Shown here one piece after another: positions 27,438-37,650 of a DNA stretch of 40,445 nucleotides. Where the stretch lies: positions 1 to 40,445 of the forward strand of contig PXBB01000102.1 of assembly GCA_003565735.1 (NCBI GenBank), in the 5' to 3' direction. The notes under the pieces are model-generated. The model had not been told where the DNA came from and searched no databases. It saw nothing but the letters and a program-made list of their open reading frames with translations. The stretch is from Bacteroidales bacterium (GTDB lineage: Bacteria; Bacteroidota; Bacteroidia; Bacteroidales; PXBB01). A program made the position numbers and the translations under genes. Position 1 is the first letter of the stretch, and the number at the start of each line of letters is the position of its first letter.

Positions 27438-29813
27438 CTAGTATTTAAAGTTCCAGGTTATTGATGGCAGTATGGGGAAAAGAGATACTTGCTTGGCTTT
27501 AATTTCAACCGACAAACTTTCAAGGTCACCTGTGGTTTCGTAGTATATATAAAAGGGGTTAGCCCTGTTGTACACGTTAAAAACAGAAAAGTTAAAACTG
27601 GACTCATATTTTTCTGTTTTTCGATGCAAATATTCAATAGAAATATCCAGTCTGTGGTAGGGTTCCATTCTGTAGGAATTTCTTTCTTCAAACTGGTTGA
27701 TAACAGAACCTTCAATAAAGTATCTGCCAGTAGGGATAGTTATAGCATCACCGCTGGCATAAACGAAAACAGCAGAAAAAGTCAACCTGTCATTGTATCT
27801 GTAAGAAGCCACTGTTGAAAGGTCATGACGCCTGTCGTATTTTGCTGGAAAGGTGCGTCCTTTATTAATATCGGGGAATGTACGGTTAGTCCACGATAAG
27901 GTATAACCCACCCAACCTGTTAATTTGTCAAATCTTTTGTTGATAAAAAACTCTGCACCATACGACTCTCCCTCACCAAAAACAAAATTATTGTCAATAT
28001 TGTTATTAATGTTATCCTCCGGTAGGGCGCCTTCTCTGAATTCAATAAGGTTTTCCATGGTTTTGTAGTACAGTTCAATGGATGTTTCCAGACGGTTGTC
28101 AAAAAAGTTTCTGAAATAACCCAGAGCATATTGTGTTCCAAAAAGAGGCTCTACCAAGTCGGTACTGGGTACCCATATATCTGTTGGCATAGTCATACCT
28201 GATACAGATGCCAAATGAATATACTGATAGTTTTGAGTATAAGCTGCTTTCACCGAGGAATTAGCATTTAACTTAAAACGCATAGATAATCTGGGTTCCA
28301 AATTATTGTACGTTTTGATGCTTTCTCCGCGATTGTAGCTTAAAGTATCCACAATTCTGTTTAAGTCTCCCATTACAAAGCGGTCGAAAGGGCCAACATG
28401 CTCGAAGTATGAATAACGCAACCCCACATTAAAAGCAATATTTTCGGATAAGGTAATCTCATCGTTTATATACAAAGCCGCTTCGTGGGAGTAAAGCTTT
28501 ACAGGGTCTCCCAGTTGAATGTCAACCTCCCTGAAATTAGCAGTAGCATTGTTAGGTGTAAATATGTGGTATATGTAGTTAAGTCCGAATTTAAGGTTAT
28601 GAAAAGCATCAGGAAAATAATTGAAATCAACTTTAGCATTCCAATCGTTAATTCCTGAACGCAGCGCTATATCAAAATCTGTTTGACGTGCTGAGAAATC
28701 AAATTCATAATTACTATAGATTAACGATGTATTCATAAATAGCCTGTCGCTGAAAAGGTGATTCCAGCGAATAGATGTGGTAGCATTGCCCCAGGCAATA
28801 GAGTTGCTGAATTCTGAGTCTTCATTGTTAAAGCTAAAAACATCGCGACCAAAATACCCACTTACAAAAATACGGTCTTTGTCGGATAGTATATAGTTGG
28901 CTTTAGCATTAAGGTCGTAAAAGTAGTACCCTGAGTTCCTGAACGGAGAATCGCGCCTGATAAAAGGACGCATAAGAACATCAATATATGTCCGTCTTCC
29001 GGATACGATAAAAGAAGATTTTTCTTTTTGAATAGGCCCTTCCACCGTAAGCCGTGAGGAGATAAGGCCTAAGCCGCCACGGGCTTCATATTTTCTGTTG
29101 TTACCTTCTTTCATGGTAATATCTAAAACAGAAGCCAAGCGACCACCGTAATTTGCAGGCATCCCACCTTTAATCAGTTCTACATTTTTTATAGCATCAG
29201 CATTAAAGACGGAAAAAAAACCAAAAAGGTGAGATGCATTATACACCACAGCTTCATCCAAAAGGATTAAATTTTGATCCGGCCCCCCACCCCTTACATA
29301 CATGCCGGTATTTCCTTCGCCAGAAGATTGCACACCGGGCATCAACTGAATCGTTTTCAAAATATCCACTTCTCCCAGAAAGGCAGGTAGCGTACGGATA
29401 CGCTCAACATCTATGTTAATGGTTCCCATTGCGGTACTTTGCACATTATGATCCAAACGCTCAGAAGTTATTTCAACAATATCCGTCGTAACAGCTACGG
29501 GGTCTAGTAAAAAGTTAACCCTTTCGTTATTAACAATTTCTAATTCCTGCTCCTGCACTTCGTACCCAATAAAAGAAGCCACCAGGGTATAGCTTCCTTG
29601 TTCAAGTGTTATTGAGTAAAAACCATAATGATTAGTGGAGGCCCCCTGTAGCGTTTCTTTAATATACACACTGGCACCTATAAGGTTTTCTCCAGAGGTG
29701 GCATCACGAACATAACCACTTATGGTAAATCGATCCTGCCCATATGACTTACAAAGAAAAATCAAACCCAACAGATGTGCCACTAATAAAAATCTCATAA
29801 AAATATATACCAT
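27438..29813 (-). CDS. TonB-dependent receptor with an N-terminal carboxypeptidase-like regulatory domain
   Basis: FTISGYVRDATSGENLIGASVYIKETLQGASTNHYGFYSITL; plug LMPGVQSSGEGNTGMYVRGGGPDQNLILLDEAVVYNASHLFGFFSVFN; barrel. Confidence 0.93.
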   Translation of the reverse strand: MVYIFMRFLLVAHLLGLIFLCKSYGQDRFTISGYVRDATSGENLIGASVYIKETLQGASTNHYGFYSITLEQGSYTLVASFIGYEVQEQELEIVNNERVNFLLDPVAVTTDIVEITSERLDHNVQSTAMGTINIDVERIRTLPAFLGEVDILKTIQLMPGVQSSGEGNTGMYVRGGGPDQNLILLDEAVVYNASHLFGFFSVFNADAIKNVELIKGGMPANYGGRLASVLDITMKEGNNRKYEARGGLGLISSRLTVEGPIQKEKSSFIVSGRRTYIDVLMRPFIRRDSPFRNSGYYFYDLNAKANYILSDKDRIFVSGYFGRDVFSFNNEDSEFSNSIAWGNATTSIRWNHLFSDRLFMNTSLIYSNYEFDFSARQTDFDIALRSGINDWNAKVDFNYFPDAFHNLKFGLNYIYHIFTPNNATANFREVDIQLGDPVKLYSHEAALYINDEITLSENIAFNVGLRYSYFEHVGPFDRFVMGDLNRIVDTLSYNRGESIKTYNNLEPRLSMRFKLNANSSVKAAYTQNYQYIHLASVSGMTMPTDIWVPSTDLVEPLFGTQYALGYFRNFFDNRLETSIELYYKTMENLIEFREGALPEDNINNNIDNNFVFGEGESYGAEFFINKRFDKLTGWVGYTLSWTNRTFPDINKGRTFPAKYDRRHDLSTVASYRYNDRLTFSAVFVYASGDAITIPTGRYFIEGSVINQFEERNSYRMEPYHRLDISIEYLHRKTEKYESSFNFSVFNVYNRANPFYIYYETTGDLESLSVEIKAKQVSLFPILPSITWNFKY

Positions 29814-30001
29814 TACTGCTAAAAAAAAACAAAATTAAGCTTTTTTGCTTTTCGGATAACATTATTTCTTAATTTGAAATAGTAAAAAGTAAATTGCGGC
29901 AGTATAGGAGCGTACATGACTAAACACATTATTGGGTTTAACCAGTTGGGAGTTATTATAAAAAAATTTTGTAAATATCTTAATATCAATATTTTAACAT
30001 A

Positions 30002-33000
30002 TCACCTTATTAAAGTAACGGCTCCCTGACTCTTGAAGGATTTAACCTCGCCAAAATTGGATGTTCTGATATAGGACGCCGTCCAGTAGTAAACACCAGC
30101 GGGACAAGGCCTGCCTTTATAAGTACCATCCCACTGATTATCAAGGCTATTAGAGCGAAAAACTTCCCTACCCCACCTGTTGAATATAGTCAATTCATAA
30201 TTTTCAATTTCTTTAGCCACCACTTCCAAAAAATCATTTATACCATCACCATCAGGAGTAAACACATTAGGGACTAAGAAATCACAATCTAAGAGCCAAA
30301 TATAAATACTGTCCCTGCCTTTACCACACTGACCGGTTACATCCACCCAATAAACACCTTCGTCTTTAACAATAAGATGACGATCTGTTGAGTAATCATG
30401 CCAAAGGAAAGCGTCAAAATCCCCTGCATCCAGCATTATACTATCTCCCATACACAAATAAGTATTGTTGCCCAAATCCGGGCGAGGGATTTCAATTACG
30501 GTAACTTCAATACTATCAGTATCATTACAGTTATTAGAATCTGTAATCGTTAACGAATATATACCACTTTGACTCACAGCTAATTCCGGCATATGAGAAC
30601 CGTTATTCCAAAGGTAGCTTTGGATAGCGCCATCAGCTTTAAGAATAAGCGTATCACCTTCACAAATTGTTGTATCGGGTGGGAAATTAATAAGTACGGG
30701 CTCGAAAAAAGTAACCTGAATAGTATCTGTAACATAACAATCATCGCTATAATATACCTCTACCCAATAAGTACCATTTTTATAAACGCTTAATGTTGGT
30801 CCGGTACTGCTGTCACTCCAAAGAAACCATTCGCCTCCGTTAAAATTATCGGTAGTCAATACCAGTGGATCAGTCGAGCATACTATCGTATCATTACCCA
30901 AACCGAAAGTATAACCCGGTTGGTTATTAAATATCCATCCTGAGTTATTAGCAGTATTACTACTGTTTTCCCCTGCAAAAAACATAGCATTACCGGAGGC
31001 GTTAATATCTCGTATGTGTAAAAAATCACCGGAAACTACTCCTGAGGCTTTATGGATTTCAGCCTGAGTTCCCAATATATTACTGCGCAGGTTAATGGGA
31101 TAGCAATTATTACCCCTTACACGCCAATAATTACCAATAGTTTGCAAATGAGAAGTGTCAAAAATATAGCTGTTGCCGGGACTCATAGATAGGGTATCGA
31201 AATTATTAGTACCCATAATCTCCCCACTACCTGCAAAATGCACAGAGTTAAAAGAACAATATTGATTAGAAGAATTCAGGTTGGCAATGCCAACATCGCT
31301 GGCAAAATGCAAGTTATAGTACTCCAGTGCACCTGCCCCCGAATTTTGAAAATAATAAGGGTTAATAGTAAAACTATGCATTACTATGTTTGATGTGCCA
31401 CTGTTAAAAGTTAATTGGTTGGCATTAATTAACCATGAGTTTTGTATGCTGCATGTAGAATTGCTCAGGTCGAGAGTACGCTGGTTATTATGAGTGGAGC
31501 GAAAAACTCTTGCGTATATAGGATGACCCTGAGTATATAAATGACCTTTGGTTAAAATAATATTGATTGCATTAAGACCACTTTCTAACTCCCAGCCACC
31601 ATTACCATTGAAATTAACATTGTTGATCGTTTTTGAGTGCGTAGAAACCACTTGTCCTGGTGTATTGGTTAAAAAATTGATACTTATACGTTCTGTAGTC
31701 ATTAAAGTATCAAATATCAGAAAGCCATGCACATTCAAATAGTTTGTTACCCCAAATGGGCCTCTAAACAGAGCGTCACATTGAATGTCATCCCAAGTCA
31801 TATTATTACAAAACCCATGAACGTTGAGGGTAACTGTATCAGTAGAAGAAGTAAAAGAGTTTTGATCAAAAAAAACATTGTCTATGGCAGTTGGTACGCA
31901 AGCATTGCCGGCGCCACCGGAAGTGTAAGCCCAGTGGAAGGGGTCATCCCAGTTGCCGGAGCCATTCACCCAGTATAAGTCCAGTGGCTGCACCGGAATT
32001 ATATCCCAACCGGAAGTATTGCCTTGACCAGTTCCATTTTGAACAGAAATGGTACTGCCTCCCTGAATAATAACGTTATTTATATCACAGTCATTAAGAG
32101 GGGCTGAACCACTGCTGTTAAAAATTAAGCCGGGGTCAGTATCTGTAGAGACAATTTCTATGCGTTCATTACAATCGGAAATACTGACCAGTTCGTTAAT
32201 TTTTTGAGCATTCAAATGTGAAAAGGAATACTTTGCAGGTCCTGCAAGAATCAGTGTATCAAAGTAATTATACCCCATAAAAGCCATGTCACCATGACAA
32301 TAAAACCTCCTAAATGTTGATGTATGAGCTGCTGATAATGTATTAAGTTGAGCCGTAGAGCCACCGGAAAGAACCGAAACATGCCAAAACTTTAAACTGT
32401 CATTTGTATGTAAATGTATTATTGGTGCACCTTGCCAAAAAACCATCTCTGAACTATCAGCTTTTAAATTAAAATCATTGCCGGATGCATTAAATTCTGC
32501 CAGTCCTGTGTAATAATCAAGTTTGATATGCAGTTCCGAGTTTGTCATATCCAACGCCCTTTGAAAATAAGAATAACTCAGATAGCTGCCAATTTCCATA
32601 AGCTGGTTGTTTAGAATCAAGCTTCCTTTAAAATGATATACAATACTTGTTGTTTTAAAGGTATCCAGTAAGCTCCACTCCCCACCCTGTCCATCGAAGA
32701 ATACATGATAAGAAAACGCATTACCGGCAGATTCAATAGTATGGCCATTTTGAGTTGCTAAAAAATATGTTCGGGCCTGGTGGTTAAAGAACATTGACGA
32801 ATCAAGCGTTAGCGATCCAAAAATATGTAAGCTGGAAAGCGCATTAGATAAAAAAATGGGTGTAAAAGAATCCACTTGCCATGTCATATTAAAACAAAAG
32901 CCATTAGCTACATCAAATAATACTGTATCAAGGAGATAGTTAAACGAGTTGTGGTCGAAAATAACATTATCTAAAGGTGTTGGTATGCATGCGCCACCAC

Positions 33001-35290
33001 TGCCGCCACTACTATAACTCCAATGGTTGGAATCGCTCCAGTTGCCGGATCCATTGACCCAATATAAATCGGTGCCAAGGTGTGGGGTAAACTGCCAGCC
33101 ATTATTGTTGCCCAAATCAACCGATGCTATTGCATTAAAAGAAGCACCACCGGTAGCATGAACATCTTTTAATATCAAATTTTCACCCTCTACTATGCCG
33201 GAAGCCTTATGAATATAAGAAACCGTACTATCATAGAGACTTTTTAAAAACAAAGGCGCCTGGCAACCACTGTTAAAAATTATACTGTCATTAATATTAA
33301 CACTTGATTGAGGGGCTATATTATAAGTATGGTTACCAAAAAGCGTCAGGTGGTTTACATTAAAACTTCCTGTAATACTGCAGTTAGCATGTATTCCAAC
33401 CCTGTTAAAATTATTAGTGTAATTATTGAAAAACTCTACACTTCCAAAGCCTGAAACAAATTCAACATCATAAAAATCCAAAACCGTTGAGTAGTCACTT
33501 TTAAAAGCTCCTTCATTAAGAAACCTTATCAAGGAGTTGCCTGCAGAAAATATCATATTAACTCCTTGGACAAAAAACTCTGAATCACTGTCTATAAGTT
33601 CAACAAGAGAGTTCCCAAAATAGATAGACCTATGTCCTCCACCATTAGAAATAAAATTGCTTAAAGTGAGTTTATGACTGCTTGTAATAAAAACACCTTC
33701 CTCGTGATAAATTGTTCCGGCTGTCATATCATCCAGCAAGGACCATTCACCATCTTCGTTCAAAAAATACACATCAGAAGGAAAACTACTGCCGTTAGAC
33801 CTGATTGTCTTACCTGTAGTTTCTGCCTTAAATTCGACTTCAATAATTTGAGACAGCCAGTTTATATGGTTATCCCATTGCAAGCTTCCGTATATCTTGA
33901 AAGCAGCAGAGGGTGTAAACGATACTGTTATGTTTACAGTATGGTAAATATCCCACATCATATCATAGCATCTTTGGTATATCGAATCAAGCGTAAGGGT
34001 ATCATTAGCTGCAAAAGAAGCCGTATCAAAAAAAACGTTATCAAAACGGGTGGGGATACATTCGCCACCGGGCCCTCCGCTTGTCAGACTCCAATGAGCC
34101 GGGTCTGACCAAAGACCGCTACCGCCAACCCAATATAAATTGCGTGGAGGCAAAACAGAAAAGCTCCACCCCGTATTATTACCACCATCGTAAGAGTTAT
34201 CAGCAGTAAATACTGCGCCACCTCCGGCATGAATGTTTTCAATAACTGTATTGTTAGCCGTGACCACCCCTGAACTTTTATAAAACGGCGTCCCCTGTGC
34301 AGCTCCCAGCATTGTTAAACGCCTACTACAGTCAATCCCTTCCGCAATTAAATCCTGAGTAAAAGTATGGCTGCCATTAAAAGAGAAAACATAATCCCCG
34401 CCCAAATGCAAAGTATTGTAAGTAAAATACCCATTAAACTGCACATTAGACTCATCAGCCCACACTTCATTGAATGTTAAAGTGTCGCCGGTCAAGCTGT
34501 TGCCAATAACAACATTATGGTACGCTGCATTACCACTATGTGCTAACACATCAGTTTTTAATAGTGAAGTGCCTGCATCTAAAGAAATGCCCGCCCCTGC
34601 TATTTGCCAATTTGTTATGCTAATTTCGGAATCGGAAAGCAATAAACTACGCTGTGCCGGCTGCATGGAATAAAAAACATCAGCTTCCACACCAAATCCA
34701 TCAAAATCCAGTTGGCCATAATAAAAATTGATATTTCCGGCCAATAAATCTGATTCTAACCTCCAGCCACCATTGAGCCCCTGAAAATTGATGTTTCTGA
34801 TGAATGTATTATGTGTACTGATAATATTGCCTGTCTGCTGAGATTCAAAATCTATGGTTAATGATTGAGGCTGCATAAAAGTTGTTTCATTGGACAACTG
34901 CAGTGAACCATAAACTTTTAGTATTTGGGCACCGCTTCCCCCACTAAATACTATAGGAGCCTGAGGGTTGGTGCAAATTAAATCTTTAAAACTTATAACA
35001 GATAAGTTCAAATTAATTACCAGTATAGAATCCTGACCAAATGAATTATCATCTATTATAACATTGTCAGCAGGCGATGGTATGTTCCCGGGTGGTATAG
35101 TTCCCCCGGAGCTTAACGACCAATTAGAAAGATTTGTCCAAGCGCCACTACCTCCAACCCAATAATATGTATTGGCATAACCAGATGACATAGAAACCAG
35201 TAAGCTAAAGATTAACAATAATACAGCATTGCTAAATTTTGACAATATAACATCCCTGCAAACACTATGTACTACTGATTTTCTAAACAT
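30002..35290 (-). CDS. Large secreted protein: four ~345-aa repeats, three Ig/PKD-like domains, C-terminal T9SS type B (gliding-motility-associated) sorting domain
   Basis: Repeat starts YYWVGGSGAWTNLSNWSLSSGG, LYWVGGSGLWSDPAHWSLTSGG, LYWVNGSGNWSDSNHWSYSSGG, LYWVNGSGNWDDPFHWAYTSGG; C-term VPNVFTPDGDGINDFLEV...ELTIFNRWGREVFRS...WDGTYKGRPCPAGVYYW. Confidence 0.92.
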   Translation of the reverse strand: MFRKSVVHSVCRDVILSKFSNAVLLLIFSLLVSMSSGYANTYYWVGGSGAWTNLSNWSLSSGGTIPPGNIPSPADNVIIDDNSFGQDSILVINLNLSVISFKDLICTNPQAPIVFSGGSGAQILKVYGSLQLSNETTFMQPQSLTIDFESQQTGNIISTHNTFIRNINFQGLNGGWRLESDLLAGNINFYYGQLDFDGFGVEADVFYSMQPAQRSLLLSDSEISITNWQIAGAGISLDAGTSLLKTDVLAHSGNAAYHNVVIGNSLTGDTLTFNEVWADESNVQFNGYFTYNTLHLGGDYVFSFNGSHTFTQDLIAEGIDCSRRLTMLGAAQGTPFYKSSGVVTANNTVIENIHAGGGAVFTADNSYDGGNNTGWSFSVLPPRNLYWVGGSGLWSDPAHWSLTSGGPGGECIPTRFDNVFFDTASFAANDTLTLDSIYQRCYDMMWDIYHTVNITVSFTPSAAFKIYGSLQWDNHINWLSQIIEVEFKAETTGKTIRSNGSSFPSDVYFLNEDGEWSLLDDMTAGTIYHEEGVFITSSHKLTLSNFISNGGGHRSIYFGNSLVELIDSDSEFFVQGVNMIFSAGNSLIRFLNEGAFKSDYSTVLDFYDVEFVSGFGSVEFFNNYTNNFNRVGIHANCSITGSFNVNHLTLFGNHTYNIAPQSSVNINDSIIFNSGCQAPLFLKSLYDSTVSYIHKASGIVEGENLILKDVHATGGASFNAIASVDLGNNNGWQFTPHLGTDLYWVNGSGNWSDSNHWSYSSGGSGGACIPTPLDNVIFDHNSFNYLLDTVLFDVANGFCFNMTWQVDSFTPIFLSNALSSLHIFGSLTLDSSMFFNHQARTYFLATQNGHTIESAGNAFSYHVFFDGQGGEWSLLDTFKTTSIVYHFKGSLILNNQLMEIGSYLSYSYFQRALDMTNSELHIKLDYYTGLAEFNASGNDFNLKADSSEMVFWQGAPIIHLHTNDSLKFWHVSVLSGGSTAQLNTLSAAHTSTFRRFYCHGDMAFMGYNYFDTLILAGPAKYSFSHLNAQKINELVSISDCNERIEIVSTDTDPGLIFNSSGSAPLNDCDINNVIIQGGSTISVQNGTGQGNTSGWDIIPVQPLDLYWVNGSGNWDDPFHWAYTSGGAGNACVPTAIDNVFFDQNSFTSSTDTVTLNVHGFCNNMTWDDIQCDALFRGPFGVTNYLNVHGFLIFDTLMTTERISINFLTNTPGQVVSTHSKTINNVNFNGNGGWELESGLNAINIILTKGHLYTQGHPIYARVFRSTHNNQRTLDLSNSTCSIQNSWLINANQLTFNSGTSNIVMHSFTINPYYFQNSGAGALEYYNLHFASDVGIANLNSSNQYCSFNSVHFAGSGEIMGTNNFDTLSMSPGNSYIFDTSHLQTIGNYWRVRGNNCYPINLRSNILGTQAEIHKASGVVSGDFLHIRDINASGNAMFFAGENSSNTANNSGWIFNNQPGYTFGLGNDTIVCSTDPLVLTTDNFNGGEWFLWSDSSTGPTLSVYKNGTYWVEVYYSDDCYVTDTIQVTFFEPVLINFPPDTTICEGDTLILKADGAIQSYLWNNGSHMPELAVSQSGIYSLTITDSNNCNDTDSIEVTVIEIPRPDLGNNTYLCMGDSIMLDAGDFDAFLWHDYSTDRHLIVKDEGVYWVDVTGQCGKGRDSIYIWLLDCDFLVPNVFTPDGDGINDFLEVVAKEIENYELTIFNRWGREVFRSNSLDNQWDGTYKGRPCPAGVYYWTASYIRTSNFGEVKSFKSQGAVTLIR

Positions 35291-35384
35291 AAAACCTTAA
35301 AACATAAAGACGCAAATATATTTTTCGGTTGCTAAAAATGATATGAAATATTCTTTTTTTTTTAATTTTTGTGAATAATGCAGG

Positions 35385-35750
35385 CTAAAAAGACCCCATG
35401 CTTAAAGCCGCCAAAGCACAATCTTCAACTATTTTAATATTATTTTCTCTGAGTATTTTTACAAGCTCCGGGTTGTAAGTACCTGGATTAAAAAAAACCA
35501 TTTCTGGTTTGATGTCAATAATGTACTGGTAATATTCTTTTTGTCGTTCAGGCTTAAGGTATAATACAACAGCATATACATCATGTATGAGCGGTTTGTT
35601 CTTAACAATCTCAACAGACGCTATTGTACCACTTTTATTACCAATAGCTGTAACATTGTAATCATAATTGTAGAGACGCTTCACAGCCCTATATGAAACG
35701 CGTGTATTATTCGGTGATGCGCCTAGTACAATAACATTTTTTAATGACAT
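35385..35750 (-). CDS. CoA-binding domain protein
   Basis: NVIVLGASPNNTRVSYRAVKRLYNYDYNVTAIGNKSGTI ... MVFFNPGTYNPELVKILRENNIKIVEDCALAAL. Confidence 0.82.
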   Translation of the reverse strand: MSLKNVIVLGASPNNTRVSYRAVKRLYNYDYNVTAIGNKSGTIASVEIVKNKPLIHDVYAVVLYLKPERQKEYYQYIIDIKPEMVFFNPGTYNPELVKILRENNIKIVEDCALAALSMGSF

Positions 35751-35889
35751 AAAATCCTATAGGAGTTTGGTTTTTTATAAATAAAGTACTTGCACATAAG
35801 ACCGATTATCACATTGAATTATAAGCAGTTAAAAACTTCCAATAACACTCAATTAGTAGTATTGGAATATTCTACCTTAAAAAAGAGTT

Positions 35890-36471
35890 TTACCGCAACT
35901 TTCTGCGCATAATTCTTCCAAATTCTTTACCTGCTTTTGCGTAGCTCTCCTGAATGCGATGCCCTCTGTCGAAAGCTGTGGAACCTCTGGAATTAGTAAT
36001 ATCAAAAACTGCAACCGTTTTATCGGGATTGCCTCTTTCTATAAATGTTGCAGTCATGCTTACCATGGCAGGGCGGCTGTTTATCCCAATATTGTAACCA
36101 GGCTCAGTAAAATAAGTATTGATTATTAAAACATAACGCGTTTGTGTATTGTTGGGAGACAAAACAATACCTGCACGTGCAGCATATTTGTTGAATAGCT
36201 CTACAAATTTAGGCTCAAATCTGCTGCTGCGATCATTAATCCAGCCTGTTTTAAATCGCTCTCCTCCTTCTTCCTGCATTTTTTCAGCCACATACTCTTC
36301 CTCGGTCATACGCCCTACCCTCATGTCTTCGTAAGTGAAAACTACTTCAACAACATCTTCACCTTTTAAAGGAGCCATGCTGCCACTTTGCAAATTGATT
36401 CTCTGCGCCTGAACACCAAAAGCCAGGAATAGTAATGATACTATAAGTAAATTTCTTTTCATTTTTTTCAT
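35890..36471 (-). CDS. Hypothetical secreted protein
   Basis: Signal peptide; full-length ORF; no family recognised. Confidence 0.6.
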   Translation of the reverse strand: MKKMKRNLLIVSLLFLAFGVQAQRINLQSGSMAPLKGEDVVEVVFTYEDMRVGRMTEEEYVAEKMQEEGGERFKTGWINDRSSRFEPKFVELFNKYAARAGIVLSPNNTQTRYVLIINTYFTEPGYNIGINSRPAMVSMTATFIERGNPDKTVAVFDITNSRGSTAFDRGHRIQESYAKAGKEFGRIMRRKLR

Positions 36472-36857
36472 TTTTGTTTGAATTAATTAATATTTTTATT
36501 ACAAATTTAATAAATGAATTCAACTTACAAAGTAATTATTTTTAAAATTGTAAAAAAAATCATAAGTATCCGATAAAATTTTATGAAATTGATAAAAACT
36601 TGTTTTTCAGATTTTTTTTTAACCTACTGCTTTAAGGATGTAAATTACTGAAATTTAAATCTTACTTTAGGTCAAAAGCCAATCAGAAAACTTTTAATTA
36701 TCACCCCTTATTAAAGCCATTTTTTTTCGGACAATGATGATTAAAAATGCAGCCATGTCATTCAACAGAAAAAAAAAGGCATTCATCAAGAAAATTTTTT
36801 TTAATACATTATTCAGAATTAAATTTGCCACAGATATTCAAAAAAAATAAAAAAGCT

Positions 36858-37625
36858 ATGAAAAAATTAATCATCAAATTATCAAAACCATTATTCTTAT
36901 TAGCACTCATTATAGGAACTGGTTCATTAAGTGCACAAGAGTCGGCAGTAGAAATAATACGTAAGATGGAAGACCGCATGCAGGGTAATTCGTCTATTAT
37001 TGAAATGACGATGACTACCGTTAGGCCCAGGTACAGTAGAGAGGTCAGTTTGAAATCATGGTCTAAGGGAGATGATTATGCACTTATTCTAATAACAGCC
37101 CCTGCCCGAGACAAAGGTACAGCTTACCTGAAAAGAGGAAATGAAATATGGAATTATGTGCCAAACATAGACAGGATGATAAAGCTGCCACCGTCAATGA
37201 TGTCGCAGTCGTGGATGGGCAGCGACTTCTCCAACGACGACCTTGTAAGAGAAAGTTCCAATATTTCAGACTACAACCACAGAATACTACGCAGCGAGAG
37301 GTATGAGGGGCGCGACTGCTGGGTTATAGAACTTATCCCCAGGCCGGAGTCTTCCATCGTTTTCGGAAAGGTTATCATGTGGATAGCCAAGGACTTATAC
37401 GTACAAATGAAAATTGAAAATTATGATGAGGATGACGTTCTTGTTTCGACACTCTATTTCAAAAACATTAAAAAAATGGGTGGGCGCACCATACCCACAC
37501 GCATCGAAATGATTCCCCACGATAGAAGAGGGCAGAAAACCATTTTAGAATATAAGGCGGCACAGTTTGACATTCCCATAGAAGACAGCTTTTTCTCTGT
37601 TCAAAATTTGAAAAACGTAAGGTAG
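36858..37625 (+). CDS. Outer membrane lipoprotein-sorting protein (LolA-like)
   Basis: ORF track opens at 36747, but MKKLIIKLSKPLFLLALIIGTGSLSAQ at ATG 36858 is a signal peptide; KGDDYALILITAPARDKGTAYLKRGNEIWNYVPNIDRMIKLPPSMMSQSWMGSDFSNDDLV. Confidence 0.88.
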   Translation: MKKLIIKLSKPLFLLALIIGTGSLSAQESAVEIIRKMEDRMQGNSSIIEMTMTTVRPRYSREVSLKSWSKGDDYALILITAPARDKGTAYLKRGNEIWNYVPNIDRMIKLPPSMMSQSWMGSDFSNDDLVRESSNISDYNHRILRSERYEGRDCWVIELIPRPESSIVFGKVIMWIAKDLYVQMKIENYDEDDVLVSTLYFKNIKKMGGRTIPTRIEMIPHDRRGQKTILEYKAAQFDIPIEDSFFSVQNLKNVR

Positions 37626-37650
37626 AAACATTAAGAAAAACGTAAAAATA

